DNA of 64,000 nucleotides from positions 124,001-188,000 of the forward strand of contig NZ_CP160398.1 of the NCBI RefSeq assembly GCF_040729435.1, read 5' to 3'. Below, one piece after another: positions 52,174-60,745 of this stretch; the stretch's first letter is position 1, and each line of letters starts with the position of its first letter. The notes under the pieces were generated by a model. It did not search any database. It saw only the letters and a list, made by a program, of their open reading frames with translations, and was not told the origin of the DNA. The DNA comes from Pseudomonas sp. HOU2 (GTDB lineage Bacteria; Pseudomonadota; Gammaproteobacteria; Pseudomonadales; Pseudomonadaceae). The position numbers and the translations under genes were made by a program.

Positions 52174-54461
52174 GTTACAGCATTGCCGTCCGTGCCCTGT
52201 GCGAGTTCACCGCCAAGACCGGCGACCTCGACCTGCGATTCACGCCCTCGCCGACAGCCCTCGAAGGCATGCTCGGCCATCGCACCGTGGCCTCGCGGCG
52301 CAACGACAAATACCAGAGCGAAGTGGCGCTGGAAGGCGAGTTTCTGCAGTTGAAGGTCAGGGGCAGGGCGGACGGCTACGACCCAGCGCAGAACTGTCTG
52401 GAAGAAGTCAAAACCTATCGCGGCGACCTCAGCAAGCAACCGGCCAACCATCGGCAGCTGCATTGGGCGCAGGCGAAGATCTACGGCTGGCTGATGTGCC
52501 GCAAGCTTGAACTTGAGCAGATCAATCTGGCACTGGTGTATTTCGACATCGTCAGCGAAAAGGAAACCTGTCTGGTCGAGTCCTTCAATGCACCCGCCTT
52601 GCAGGCCTTTTTCGAACAGCAATGCCGGTTGTTCCTGAACTGGGCCGAGCAGGAAATGGCCCATCGCGAGGCGCGCAATCTGGCCGCGCAGCAATTGAGC
52701 TTTCCCCACGCCGATTTTCGCCCCGGCCAGCGGCATCTGGCCGAATCGGTATTCAAAGCGGTCAGCACCGGCCGCTGCCTGATGGCCCAGGCGCCCACCG
52801 GGATCGGCAAAACCCTCGGTACGCTGTTCCCGATGCTCAAGGCTTTGGCGCCGCAGCAACTGGACAAGGTGTTCTTCCTGACCGCCAAGACTCCGGGGCG
52901 CAAACTGGCGCTGGATGCCAGTCAGGTGCTGTTCGATCAATCGCAAAATTTGCCGCTGCGGGTGCTGGAGATGGTCGCCCGCGACAAGGCCTGCGAACAC
53001 CTGGACAAAGCCTGTCACGGCGAGTCTTGCCCGTTGGCCCAGGGCTTCTATGATCGCCTGCCCGCCGCTCGGCAAGCGGCGAGCCGGATCAATTTGCTGG
53101 ATCAGGCGGCGATGCGCGAGGTGGCCCTCCAGCACACGGTTTGCCCGTATTACCTGAGCCAGGAAATGGCCCGCTGGGCCGACGTGGTAGTGGCGGACTA
53201 CAACTATTACTTCGATTTCAGCGCGCTGCTGTTCGGCCTCGCTCAGCTCAACCAGTGGAAGGTTGCGGTACTGGCTGATGAAGCGCACAACCTGGTCGAA
53301 CGCGGGCGCTCGATGTACAGCGCCAGTATCGACCAAGGCGCGCTGGCCAGTGTGCGCAAGACGGCCCCCGAAGTGCTGAAAAAATCCCTGCAACGGGTCA
53401 ACCGCGAGTGGAACGCGCTGCACCAGCCGCAACTGGCGCCATATCAGGCCTACGACAAGGCCCCGGAGAAACTGCTGCAAGCCGTTTCCCTGTGCAGCTC
53501 GGCGATTGGCGATTACCTCAATGATCATCCGCAGGGGCTCGACAGCGCGCTGCAAACCTTCTATTTCGACATGCTGCAGTTTGGCCGGGTGGCGGAGCTG
53601 TTCGACGAGCATTACCTGTTCGACATCAGCAAGCGCGACCTTGAGCGCAAGCGGCCGCTGTCGCAGCTGTGCCTGCGCAACGTGGTGCCGGCGGCGTTCA
53701 TCGGCCCGCGCCTGAAAGCGGCGCGCAGCAGCGTGCTGTTCTCGGCGACGCTGAGCCCGCGGCGCTATTACGCCGATCTGCTCGGCACGCCCGCCGACAC
53801 GGTATGCATAGACGTCGAATCACCCTTCAGCGCCGAACAGCTGCAAGTGCAGATCGTCAGCCGTATCTCCACGCGCTTCAATCATCGCCAGGCGTCGCTG
53901 GAGCCGATCGTCGAGCTGATCGCCCGTCAGTTCAGCGAGCGTCCGGGCAATTACCTGGCGTTCTTCAGCAGTTTCGATTACCTGCAACAGGTGCTGACGC
54001 TGCTCGCCGAACGCCACCCGCAGATCAATCTGTGGCAGCAATCGCGGGGCATGGCCGAAGGGCAGCGCCAGGCCTTTCTCGATCAGTTCACCGCCGACAG
54101 TCAGGGCATCGGCTTCGCCGTGTTGGGCGGTGCGTTTGGCGAGGGCATCGACTTGCCCGGAGCACGGTTGATCGGCGCATTCATTGCGACTCTGGGGCTG
54201 GCCCAGCTCAACCCGGTCAACGAACAGTTGAAACGGCGCATGGCAGCGATTTTCGGCGCCGGCTACGATTACACCTACCTGTATCCGGGCGTGCAGAAAG
54301 TGGTGCAGGCCGCCGGGCGGGTGATCCGTACGCGGCAGGATCGCGGTGTGGTGATGCTGATCGATGACCGCTTCGCCGAGCCGCGCATTCAGCAACTGTT
54401 GCCGCGCTGGTGGTCGCTCGGTACCGACTCGCCCTCAATCAACCCGTTGATCACGCCGTGA
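52170..54461 (+). CDS. DinG/XPD-type helicase with N-terminal Cas4-like nuclease domain
   Basis: The 763-residue protein joins a PD-(D/E)XK domain (about 1-150, with 'RGRADGYD' and 'LEEVKTYRG', then the Q-helix 'RQLHWAQAKIYGW') to an iron-sulfur superfamily II helicase. The helicase has Walker A K214 ('APTGIGKTLGT'), four cysteines between 'KACEH' and 'TVCPYY' for an Fe-S cluster, the DEAH box at D370-H373 ('LADEAHNLVE') and a C-terminal 'GRVIRTRQDRGVVMLIDDRF'. The preferred start is TTG at 52170, eight bases after GGAG and overlapping the upstream stop as TTGA; an ATG at 52152 is also possible. Linkage to the FAN1 gene supports a repair role. Confidence 0.88.
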   Translation: MSYSIAVRALCEFTAKTGDLDLRFTPSPTALEGMLGHRTVASRRNDKYQSEVALEGEFLQLKVRGRADGYDPAQNCLEEVKTYRGDLSKQPANHRQLHWAQAKIYGWLMCRKLELEQINLALVYFDIVSEKETCLVESFNAPALQAFFEQQCRLFLNWAEQEMAHREARNLAAQQLSFPHADFRPGQRHLAESVFKAVSTGRCLMAQAPTGIGKTLGTLFPMLKALAPQQLDKVFFLTAKTPGRKLALDASQVLFDQSQNLPLRVLEMVARDKACEHLDKACHGESCPLAQGFYDRLPAARQAASRINLLDQAAMREVALQHTVCPYYLSQEMARWADVVVADYNYYFDFSALLFGLAQLNQWKVAVLADEAHNLVERGRSMYSASIDQGALASVRKTAPEVLKKSLQRVNREWNALHQPQLAPYQAYDKAPEKLLQAVSLCSSAIGDYLNDHPQGLDSALQTFYFDMLQFGRVAELFDEHYLFDISKRDLERKRPLSQLCLRNVVPAAFIGPRLKAARSSVLFSATLSPRRYYADLLGTPADTVCIDVESPFSAEQLQVQIVSRISTRFNHRQASLEPIVELIARQFSERPGNYLAFFSSFDYLQQVLTLLAERHPQINLWQQSRGMAEGQRQAFLDQFTADSQGIGFAVLGGAFGEGIDLPGARLIGAFIATLGLAQLNPVNEQLKRRMAAIFGAGYDYTYLYPGVQKVVQAAGRVIRTRQDRGVVMLIDDRFAEPRIQQLLPRWWSLGTDSPSINPLITP

Positions 54462-54537
54462 ATAGAAGCGCGTTTGCACCTTCCCATGGCGCCGGATTGC
54501 CGCATACTTGCGCTAATGAAAACCAGCGGTGAACCTG

Positions 54538-56460
54538 ATGAGTGACAAACCGAGCAAAACTGCCGCGATCGAGGAGATGCGTTTCCGTCTGCTGATCGAT
54601 GCGGTGGTCGATTATGCGATTTACATGATCGATCCGGACGGCATCATCACCAGCTGGAACTCCGGCGCCAAACGCTTCAAGGGCTACGAAGAGGCGGAGA
54701 TTCTCGGCGAGCATTTCTCGCGCTTCTATACCGCCGATGATCGTGCGGCGGGCCTGCCGCAACGTGCGCTCGACACAGCGCTGCGCGAAGGACGCTTCGA
54801 AGGCGAGGGCTGGCGGGTGCGCAAGGATGGCGCCCGTTTCTGGTGCCACGTGGTCATCGATCCGATCATCGATCCCGACGGCAAACTGCTCGGCTACGCC
54901 AAGATCACCCGCGACCTGACCGACCGCAAGATGGCGGAGGAAACCCTCAAGCAAAGCGAACAGCAGTTCCGCCTGCTGGTGCAGGGGGTCACCGATTATG
55001 CGATCTACATGCTCAGCCCCGAAGGTCGCGTAAGCAACTGGAATCAGGGCGCCCAGCGGATCAAGGGGTACCAGCCGGAAGAAATCATCGGCGAGCATTT
55101 TTCGATTTTCTATACCCCCGAAGACCGCGTGGCCGGCGAACCACAGCGGGCACTGGAAATTGCCACCCGCGAGGGCCGTTTCGAGAACAAGAGCTGGCGC
55201 ATGCGCAAGGATGGCACGCGGTTTCTGGCCCACGTGGTGGTCGATGCCATTCGCGGCGAAACCGGTACGCTGCTCGGGTTTGCCAAGATCACCCGCGATG
55301 TCACCGAAGCCCATGAGGCGCAAGTGGCGCTGGAAAAGACCCGTGAAGCACTGTTCCAGGCGCAGAAGATGCAGGCCATCGGTCAGCTCAGCGGCGGCAT
55401 CGCCCATGACTTCAACAATCTGCTGACGGTGATTCTGGGCAATCTGGAGATTCTGCAAAAGCGCATCGGTGACGATCCGAAAAACAGTCGTCTGCTGGAA
55501 AACGCCACGCAGGGTGCATTGCGTGGCGTATCGCTGACCCAACGCATGCTGGCTTTCGCCCGCCGTCAGGAACTGAAGACCGAGCCGGTCGATATCGCGC
55601 AACTGGTGCAAGGCATCACCGGGCTGTTGCGCAGCTCGATCGGCCCGGGGATTCGCATCGAGACACGCTTTCCCGAGGATCTGCAACCGGTGCTGGCCGA
55701 CAGCAACCAACTGGAACTGGCGCTGCTCAATCTGGCGACCAACGCCCGCGACGCCATGGTCGACGGCGGCAGCCTGTGCATTACTGCGCAGCCGGAAGTC
55801 GTGCTTGAGCAAAGCCATTCGTCAATGGCGGCGGGACGCTATGTGTGCCTGAGCGTGATCGACACGGGCGAGGGCATGGATGAAGCCACGCTGGGTTCGG
55901 CCAGGGATCCGTTTTTCACCACCAAGGGCGTGGGCAAGGGTACCGGGCTGGGCCTGTCGATGGTGCATGGCTTTATCGAGCAACTGGGTGGCCGTTTCAT
56001 TCTCAAGAGCGAAAAAGGCCATGGCACCCGCGCTGAAATGTGGATACCGGTGGCGCTGGCCGGGGAGACGGCAAAAAACCTTTACCCGGCAGTCAAACCG
56101 GTGTTGGTGCCACGCCTCAGCGTGCTGGTGGTCGACGACGATTCGCTGGTAATGACCAGCACCACGCTGCTGCTCGAAGACCTAGGCCATCGTGTGATCA
56201 GCGCCACGTCCGGTGCCAGGGCGCTGGCGTTGTTCGAGCAGGGCGAAGTCATCGATCTGATGATCACCGACATGGCCATGCCGCAGATGAGCGGCGCGCA
56301 ACTGGCGCATGCGGTGCGCCTGCTCAAGCCGGATCTGCCGATCATTCTGGCCACCGGTTACGCTGAACGCCTGGAAGGCTTTGCCGCGCAACTGCCGCGT
56401 CTGCCCAAGCCGTTCACCCAGCTCAACCTGGTGGAAATCATCGCGCAGTCGATGAAGTGA
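54538..56460 (+). CDS. PAS-PAS hybrid histidine kinase with receiver
   Basis: The 640-residue soluble kinase has two closely similar PAS domains (about 15-125 and 140-265, both with 'GEHFS.FYT' cores), a HisKA domain with the phosphorylated H290 ('GGIAHDFNNLL'), an HATPase domain ('NLATNARDAM', 'GVGKGTGLGLSMVHGF') and a C-terminal receiver with D578 ('LMITDMAMPQMSG'). There are no membrane segments, so it senses an internal signal. The PAS pair resembles light- or redox-sensing types but I cannot assign a cofactor. No response regulator gene adjoins. GTG at 54529 is an alternative start. Confidence 0.88.
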   Translation: MSDKPSKTAAIEEMRFRLLIDAVVDYAIYMIDPDGIITSWNSGAKRFKGYEEAEILGEHFSRFYTADDRAAGLPQRALDTALREGRFEGEGWRVRKDGARFWCHVVIDPIIDPDGKLLGYAKITRDLTDRKMAEETLKQSEQQFRLLVQGVTDYAIYMLSPEGRVSNWNQGAQRIKGYQPEEIIGEHFSIFYTPEDRVAGEPQRALEIATREGRFENKSWRMRKDGTRFLAHVVVDAIRGETGTLLGFAKITRDVTEAHEAQVALEKTREALFQAQKMQAIGQLSGGIAHDFNNLLTVILGNLEILQKRIGDDPKNSRLLENATQGALRGVSLTQRMLAFARRQELKTEPVDIAQLVQGITGLLRSSIGPGIRIETRFPEDLQPVLADSNQLELALLNLATNARDAMVDGGSLCITAQPEVVLEQSHSSMAAGRYVCLSVIDTGEGMDEATLGSARDPFFTTKGVGKGTGLGLSMVHGFIEQLGGRFILKSEKGHGTRAEMWIPVALAGETAKNLYPAVKPVLVPRLSVLVVDDDSLVMTSTTLLLEDLGHRVISATSGARALALFEQGEVIDLMITDMAMPQMSGAQLAHAVRLLKPDLPIILATGYAERLEGFAAQLPRLPKPFTQLNLVEIIAQSMK

Positions 56461-56475
56461 ATCCGCCTGAACTTG

Positions 56476-56516
56476 TCCGTGGCGAGGGCCTTCTAAAAGG
56501 TTTCCCCCGCCACGGA
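56476..56516 (+). other. Stem-loop after the kinase gene
   Basis: TCCGTGGCG and CGCCACGGA form a nine-pair stem. The arms resemble a worn 'GTGGCGAGGG' REP. There is no T-run. Confidence 0.45.
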
Positions 56517-56527
56517 GCGCGCGTCCC

Positions 56528-57064
56528 TTGCCTCGCATATTGACTGAGCCCAGCGCTGAAGAACACCTGACTGAACACGACGCCAAGATGTTCGGCTCAC
56601 CCAAGGAACGACTGGATTTCTATCGCAAGGAAATCCAGTACGAAACCAGCATCCTCGCCAACCGCACTGACGCCTATCTGGCGGCGCAGTCGTTCTTGGT
56701 GATTGCCTTTGCTTCGTGCATGGCCAACCTCAACCCCGAGTGGGGCAAGTTGTTCACGCTGGTGGTGCCGCCGTTTCTCGCGCTGTTGGGGCTGCTCAGT
56801 TCGCTCAACGCCTGGCCGGGAATACGGGCGGCGTACGACATCATCGACCACTGGCACTACAAGCAGAGCGAGTTGTTGCGCAGCGAGCCGATCATGGGCA
56901 TGGCTTACGACGAGTCGCCGCTGTTCAGCGAGATGGAGTCGAGCCACAAGGGCTATCGCAAGTCGTTGTTGTTTTCGGTGCGCACGCCCTGGATTTTCGC
57001 CACGTTCTGGATCTTGCTCGGGGCTTATGCGGTGTTCATTCAGGTGACCAACCCCGGGGGCTGA
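56528..57064 (+). CDS. Small integral membrane protein of unknown function
   Basis: The 178-residue protein has a polar N-terminus ('KERLDFYRKEIQYETSIL'), two close membrane helices ('AAQSFLVIAFASCMANL' and 'LFTLVVPPFLALLGLLSSL'), a soluble helical segment, and a third helix near the end ('PWIFATFWILLGAYAVFI'). I do not recognise the family. The start is uncertain: TTG at 56528, TTG at 56540, or ATG at 56588. It follows the kinase gene after a stem-loop and ends in a bidirectional terminator. Confidence 0.6.
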   Translation: MPRILTEPSAEEHLTEHDAKMFGSPKERLDFYRKEIQYETSILANRTDAYLAAQSFLVIAFASCMANLNPEWGKLFTLVVPPFLALLGLLSSLNAWPGIRAAYDIIDHWHYKQSELLRSEPIMGMAYDESPLFSEMESSHKGYRKSLLFSVRTPWIFATFWILLGAYAVFIQVTNPGG

Positions 57065-57070
57065 ACGCCG

Positions 57071-57114
57071 CACAAGAAAAAGCCCGGACTTTGCAGCCGG
57101 GCTTTTTCTTGTGC
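57071..57114. terminator. Bidirectional terminator
   Basis: CACAAGAAAAAGCCCGG and CCGGGCTTTTTCTTGTG form a long stem with A and T runs between convergent genes. Confidence 0.9.
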
Positions 57115-57117
57115 GCG

Positions 57118-57414
57118 TTATTCGACGGTTTCAAGCTGTCGACGCAGTTCCTGCGAGTGATGCGGTGACATTGGAATCGGCGGAAAGTCTTCGTTGAGGA
57201 CGCACAGATGATCGATGGCTTCCTCGAACTTCGCATCGGCTTTGCGGCGCAGTGCTCGATAGTGCTCAAACTGTTCGAGGTCCAGATTGTCCGCTTCCAG
57301 CAGCTCGTAAGCCGCTCGGTTGAGGGCGTGGGCATCTTCGAACAGTTGACGATTGCGTTCCAGGGCCAAAGCCCTGCAAGCCTTGATTTGTGCAGGAGTC
57401 GAGCATTCTTTCAT
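57118..57414 (-). CDS. Small helical protein of unknown function
   Basis: The 98-residue protein is predicted to be mostly charged helix ('LALERNRQLFEDAHALNRAA', 'EHYRALRRKADAKFEEAIDH'). No family is recognised. AAGG lies eight bases before the ATG at 57414; an ATG seven codons upstream at 57435 is less well placed. Confidence 0.6.
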   Translation of the reverse strand: MKECSTPAQIKACRALALERNRQLFEDAHALNRAAYELLEADNLDLEQFEHYRALRRKADAKFEEAIDHLCVLNEDFPPIPMSPHHSQELRRQLETVE

Positions 57415-57601
57415 GACCGTGACCTTGTTATCCAAAGATTCCTATTCATGGGCTGCAAGCCGCAGGGGAACCGAACCTGCCGGACCCCGCCGAGTGCTTA
57501 CAGCGAGGGGTTATGCTTGTGACTGTCCGCTTTGGTCGAGGGATCCATTTATTTTCAGAAAAAACTTCGATGGTTCGCCCAAGATATTGCCGCCGGAAAA
57601 A

Positions 57602-58945
57602 TCAGTTTTTTCGTTTTGGCCGTTGTTCATAGCGCGCCAGCAGCGGTTGCGTGCTGATGCCATGCAGCAAAATGCTCAATGCCACCACCGACAGGGTGAT
57701 GTTGGTGCACAACGTCGCGACTGAAGGACTCAGACCATGGTTCAAGGCATAAAACAAATAGAACAGGCTGCCGATCCCGCGAATGCCGAACCAGCCGATC
57801 AACAGGCGCTGACCGCGGTCAAGCAAGGTGCCCCAAGGCATCAACGCCACGCAGAGTGGACGCACCACGCAGAACAGCACCGCGCCAATGACCAATGCGC
57901 GCCAGTCCCAATGCGGCACCAGCACCACGCCGAGCAGGGTCACCAGAAACACTTCCATGGCGCGTTCCACCAGACTGCCGAACGAGAGCATGTCGCCCAT
58001 CATGATCCCGGCCGCAACCTGGCTGCTTTCCAGTCGTTCGGTATCACCGTGCACCGCGTGCTGCGGTTCGATGTTCTGATGGCCCACCACCGGTTGCACC
58101 AGATGTTCGGCGGGTGGCTGGCTGGCGCCGGTGGATTTGACTTCTTCCTGGCGCAAGCCGAGGCCGGCGGCGAATACTGACAGAAAACCATAACCGCCAA
58201 TCGCATCCGCGCCGACGTAAGCCAGGGCAATCAGCGACAGCGCCAGATAATCATTCGGGCTCAGGGTGCTGTCGTCGTTGCGGATGCGCAGCGACAGGGT
58301 CAGCCGGCCAATGCCGCGTCCCATCCAGTAACCGGTGAGCAGACCGACCGGCACCGCCCAGAGCAAACCGTGCAGCACCCAATCGGTCAAGGCGCCGGGT
58401 TGCGCGTCGGCCTGCAACAGCAGCAAGCCGAGAATCACGAACGGGAACGCGATGCCGTCATTGAGCCCGGCTTCACCGGAAAGACCGAAGCGCACGCTGT
58501 CGACATCCCGCGCATCATTGACCTGCACCAGCGCGGCCAGTACCGGGTCGGTGGGCGCCAGCATCGCCCCGATCAGCAGCGACGGCCCCCACGACAGTTG
58601 CAGGCCCCAGTGCAGCAATACGCTGACCCCGGCGATGGTCAAGACCATCACCGGGCCAGCCAGCCCGAACGCAATCCGCCAGCGCTTGTCGCGCAGTGGC
58701 AGACGCAGCTTCAGCCCGCAGACAAACAGCGAAAACAGCACCGCCACTTCCGTGAGGTGTTCCATCCACACCGAGGCGTTTTCCAGGGGCAGCTTCAGCA
58801 GATCCAGACCGCTCGGACCGATGCCGATCCCCAGCAACAGGCACACGGCCGAAGTGGTGACCGGCATCCAGCGCAGGTACGACGAAGTCAGCGCCAGGGT
58901 CAGCAAGACGGCGCCAAGCACCGCGACCCAGATGACGAAGCTCAT
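57602..58945 (-). CDS. CPA1-family Na+/H+ antiporter (NhaP type)
   Basis: The 447-residue inner-membrane protein has about twelve hydrophobic helices and the CPA1 core motifs 'LAPTDPVLAALVQ' and 'SGEAGLNDGIAFPFV', which contain the aspartates of ion binding. It exchanges sodium or potassium for protons. A polar insert ('TGASQPPAEHLVQPVVGHQN') lies in the middle. It is followed in the same direction, upstream on this strand, by a Yip1 protein gene with a 36-base gap. Confidence 0.88.
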   Translation of the reverse strand: MSFVIWVAVLGAVLLTLALTSSYLRWMPVTTSAVCLLLGIGIGPSGLDLLKLPLENASVWMEHLTEVAVLFSLFVCGLKLRLPLRDKRWRIAFGLAGPVMVLTIAGVSVLLHWGLQLSWGPSLLIGAMLAPTDPVLAALVQVNDARDVDSVRFGLSGEAGLNDGIAFPFVILGLLLLQADAQPGALTDWVLHGLLWAVPVGLLTGYWMGRGIGRLTLSLRIRNDDSTLSPNDYLALSLIALAYVGADAIGGYGFLSVFAAGLGLRQEEVKSTGASQPPAEHLVQPVVGHQNIEPQHAVHGDTERLESSQVAAGIMMGDMLSFGSLVERAMEVFLVTLLGVVLVPHWDWRALVIGAVLFCVVRPLCVALMPWGTLLDRGQRLLIGWFGIRGIGSLFYLFYALNHGLSPSVATLCTNITLSVVALSILLHGISTQPLLARYEQRPKRKN

Positions 58946-58981
58946 GTTCGGTCGCCCATCGACGACAGCGTTGGCACCGGG

Positions 58982-59593
58982 TTAAGCAACGGTAGTACGC
59001 AGGTACTCAGGCGCGAGCACGTTGAACCACAGCAGAATCATCGACACCAGAATGGTCACCATCACCAACAGGCCGACGCCCCAGACGCAGGCCGAGTACA
59101 GCAGGCCCTGTTCCTTGCGTTCATGCATGAACGTCGGCAGACCAACGAACAACAGGAACGTCGAATACACCGAAGCGGCACCCAGTACCAGAATCGCCAG
59201 CCAGCGACTTGGATATAGCCCGGCGATGCCGGCGACGAAAAACGGCGTCACGGTATAGGCGGCAAAGCCGATGCACTGGTTAAGCGTGGGGCGCGCGTCG
59301 AACGTACGCGACATCCAGCGGATGAACCCGCCGATGACCGCGACCCCGGCGACAATCGCCACATACAGCATGATGCTCAGTTGCAGCGCACTGGCCGTGC
59401 TCAAGCGCACGGTCTCGCCGGCTGCCAGACTCCAGCCGACATACGTAGTACCGAAGAACAGGCACACGGCGGGAATCAGCGCCAATAGCAGCAGATGCGC
59501 CAGGTAGTGACGGGGATGGGCCTCTTCTTCGCGGCGGATGTCGGTCCAGGCGAAGTTGGGCTGGGTGAAGAGTTTAATGAGAGGGGCGGACAT
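58982..59593 (-). CDS. Yip1-family membrane protein
   Basis: The 203-residue protein starts 'MSAPLIKLFTQPNFAWTDIR', typical of bacterial Yip1/YIF1 proteins, and has five hydrophobic segments. Their role in bacteria is not settled. AGGAGG six bases before the ATG at 59593 is a very strong ribosome binding site. It precedes the antiporter gene in the same operon. Confidence 0.82.
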   Translation of the reverse strand: MSAPLIKLFTQPNFAWTDIRREEEAHPRHYLAHLLLLALIPAVCLFFGTTYVGWSLAAGETVRLSTASALQLSIMLYVAIVAGVAVIGGFIRWMSRTFDARPTLNQCIGFAAYTVTPFFVAGIAGLYPSRWLAILVLGAASVYSTFLLFVGLPTFMHERKEQGLLYSACVWGVGLLVMVTILVSMILLWFNVLAPEYLRTTVA

Positions 59594-59680
59594 GACGACC
59601 TCCTGATCCTGCGGACCGGTTGGGACTCTTAAAGGTATGGAGGGACGTCATGCCGCCAGGTTCAGTTTTTATCGCGCTGC

Positions 59681-60538
59681 TCAGAGCATCGGCTTGCCGC
59701 CGGTCACGCCATAGCGCTGACCGGTGATGTAACTGGCTTCATCAGAGGCCAGCAGCACGTAAATCGGCGCCACTTCCACTGGTTGTCCGGGGCGACCGAG
59801 CGGGGTTTCGCTGCCGAAGTTCTGCACTTCTTCATCGGGCATGGTCGAGACGATCAGCGGTGTCCAGATCGGCCCGGGGGCCACGCAGTTCACGCGGATA
59901 TCTTTTGGCCCGAGGATCTGCGCCAGACCGCCGGTGAAGTTGGCGATCGCGCCTTTGGTGGTGGCATAGGCCAGCAGGGTCGGTTTGGGCATGTCCGAGT
60001 TGACCGAGCTGGTGTTGATGATCGAGGCGCCGGGGCGCATGTGTTTGATCGCCGCCTGACACAGCCGGAAAATCGCCGTGATGTTGACGTCGAAGGTCAT
60101 TACCCATTCTTCGTCGGGGATTTCTTCGAAGGTCTCGTGGGTCATCTGGAACGCCGCGTTGTTGACCAGAATGTCGATGCGCCCGAAGCGTGCGACGGTC
60201 TTGTCCACCAATTCCTGGCAATGGGCCTTGTGCGCCAGATCGCCGGACAGCAACAGGCACTGGCGGCCTGCCTGTTCAACCCAGCGTGCGGTCTCTTTGG
60301 CGTCGTCATGTTCATTCAGATAGGCCACGACCACGTCTGCGCCTTCACGGGCGAAGGCAATCGCCACCGCGCGGCCAATGCCACTGTCGGCGCCGGTGAT
60401 CAGCGCAATCTTGCCGGCCAGCCGCCCGGAACCGACATAGCTTTGCTCGCCACAGTCGGGGTACAGCTGCATTTTACTTTGCGCACCGGGAACGGCTTGG
60501 GCTTGTGCGGGGAAGGGTGGTTTTGGGTAGTCGGTCAT
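59681..60538 (-). CDS. Short-chain dehydrogenase/reductase (YghA-like)
   Basis: The 285-residue oxidoreductase has the NAD(P) motif 'LITGADSGIGRAVAIAFA' with the YghA-type N-terminal extension ('YPKPPFPAQAQAVPGAQSKM'), the serine of 'IINTSSVNSDM' and the catalytic 'YATTKGAI'. YghA relatives reduce aldehydes with NADPH. GGAG stands seven bases before the ATG at 60538; the ATG at 60541 is also possible. It is transcribed alone. Confidence 0.88.
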   Translation of the reverse strand: MTDYPKPPFPAQAQAVPGAQSKMQLYPDCGEQSYVGSGRLAGKIALITGADSGIGRAVAIAFAREGADVVVAYLNEHDDAKETARWVEQAGRQCLLLSGDLAHKAHCQELVDKTVARFGRIDILVNNAAFQMTHETFEEIPDEEWVMTFDVNITAIFRLCQAAIKHMRPGASIINTSSVNSDMPKPTLLAYATTKGAIANFTGGLAQILGPKDIRVNCVAPGPIWTPLIVSTMPDEEVQNFGSETPLGRPGQPVEVAPIYVLLASDEASYITGQRYGVTGGKPML

Positions 60539-60644
60539 CATCAATCTCCGAGGTTCTCAGGGCAGGTATGGGTGGTTGACCCGGACGGTTTGCCGTGAGT
60601 TCGATCGGATTTGCGCTGCACACCCACTGCAAACACAAACCCCC

Positions 60645-60729
60645 TGTAGGAGCTGCCGCAGGCTGCGATCTTTTGATCTTGTTTTAAAAAACCAACGTCA
60701 AAAGATCGCAGCCTTCGGCAGCTCCTACA
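60645..60729. repeat. REP pair, 'GTAGGAGCTGCC' type
   Basis: TGTAGGAGCTGCCGCAGGCT and its complement face each other across a GATCTTTTG-rich loop. Confidence 0.9.
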
Positions 60730-60745
60730 GGGGGAGGTGGTGTTT

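Noticed and set aside
56528..57064. Pycsar-type membrane effector
   Set aside because: The helix layout is only loosely similar, there is no cyclase next door, and I cannot see a diagnostic motif.
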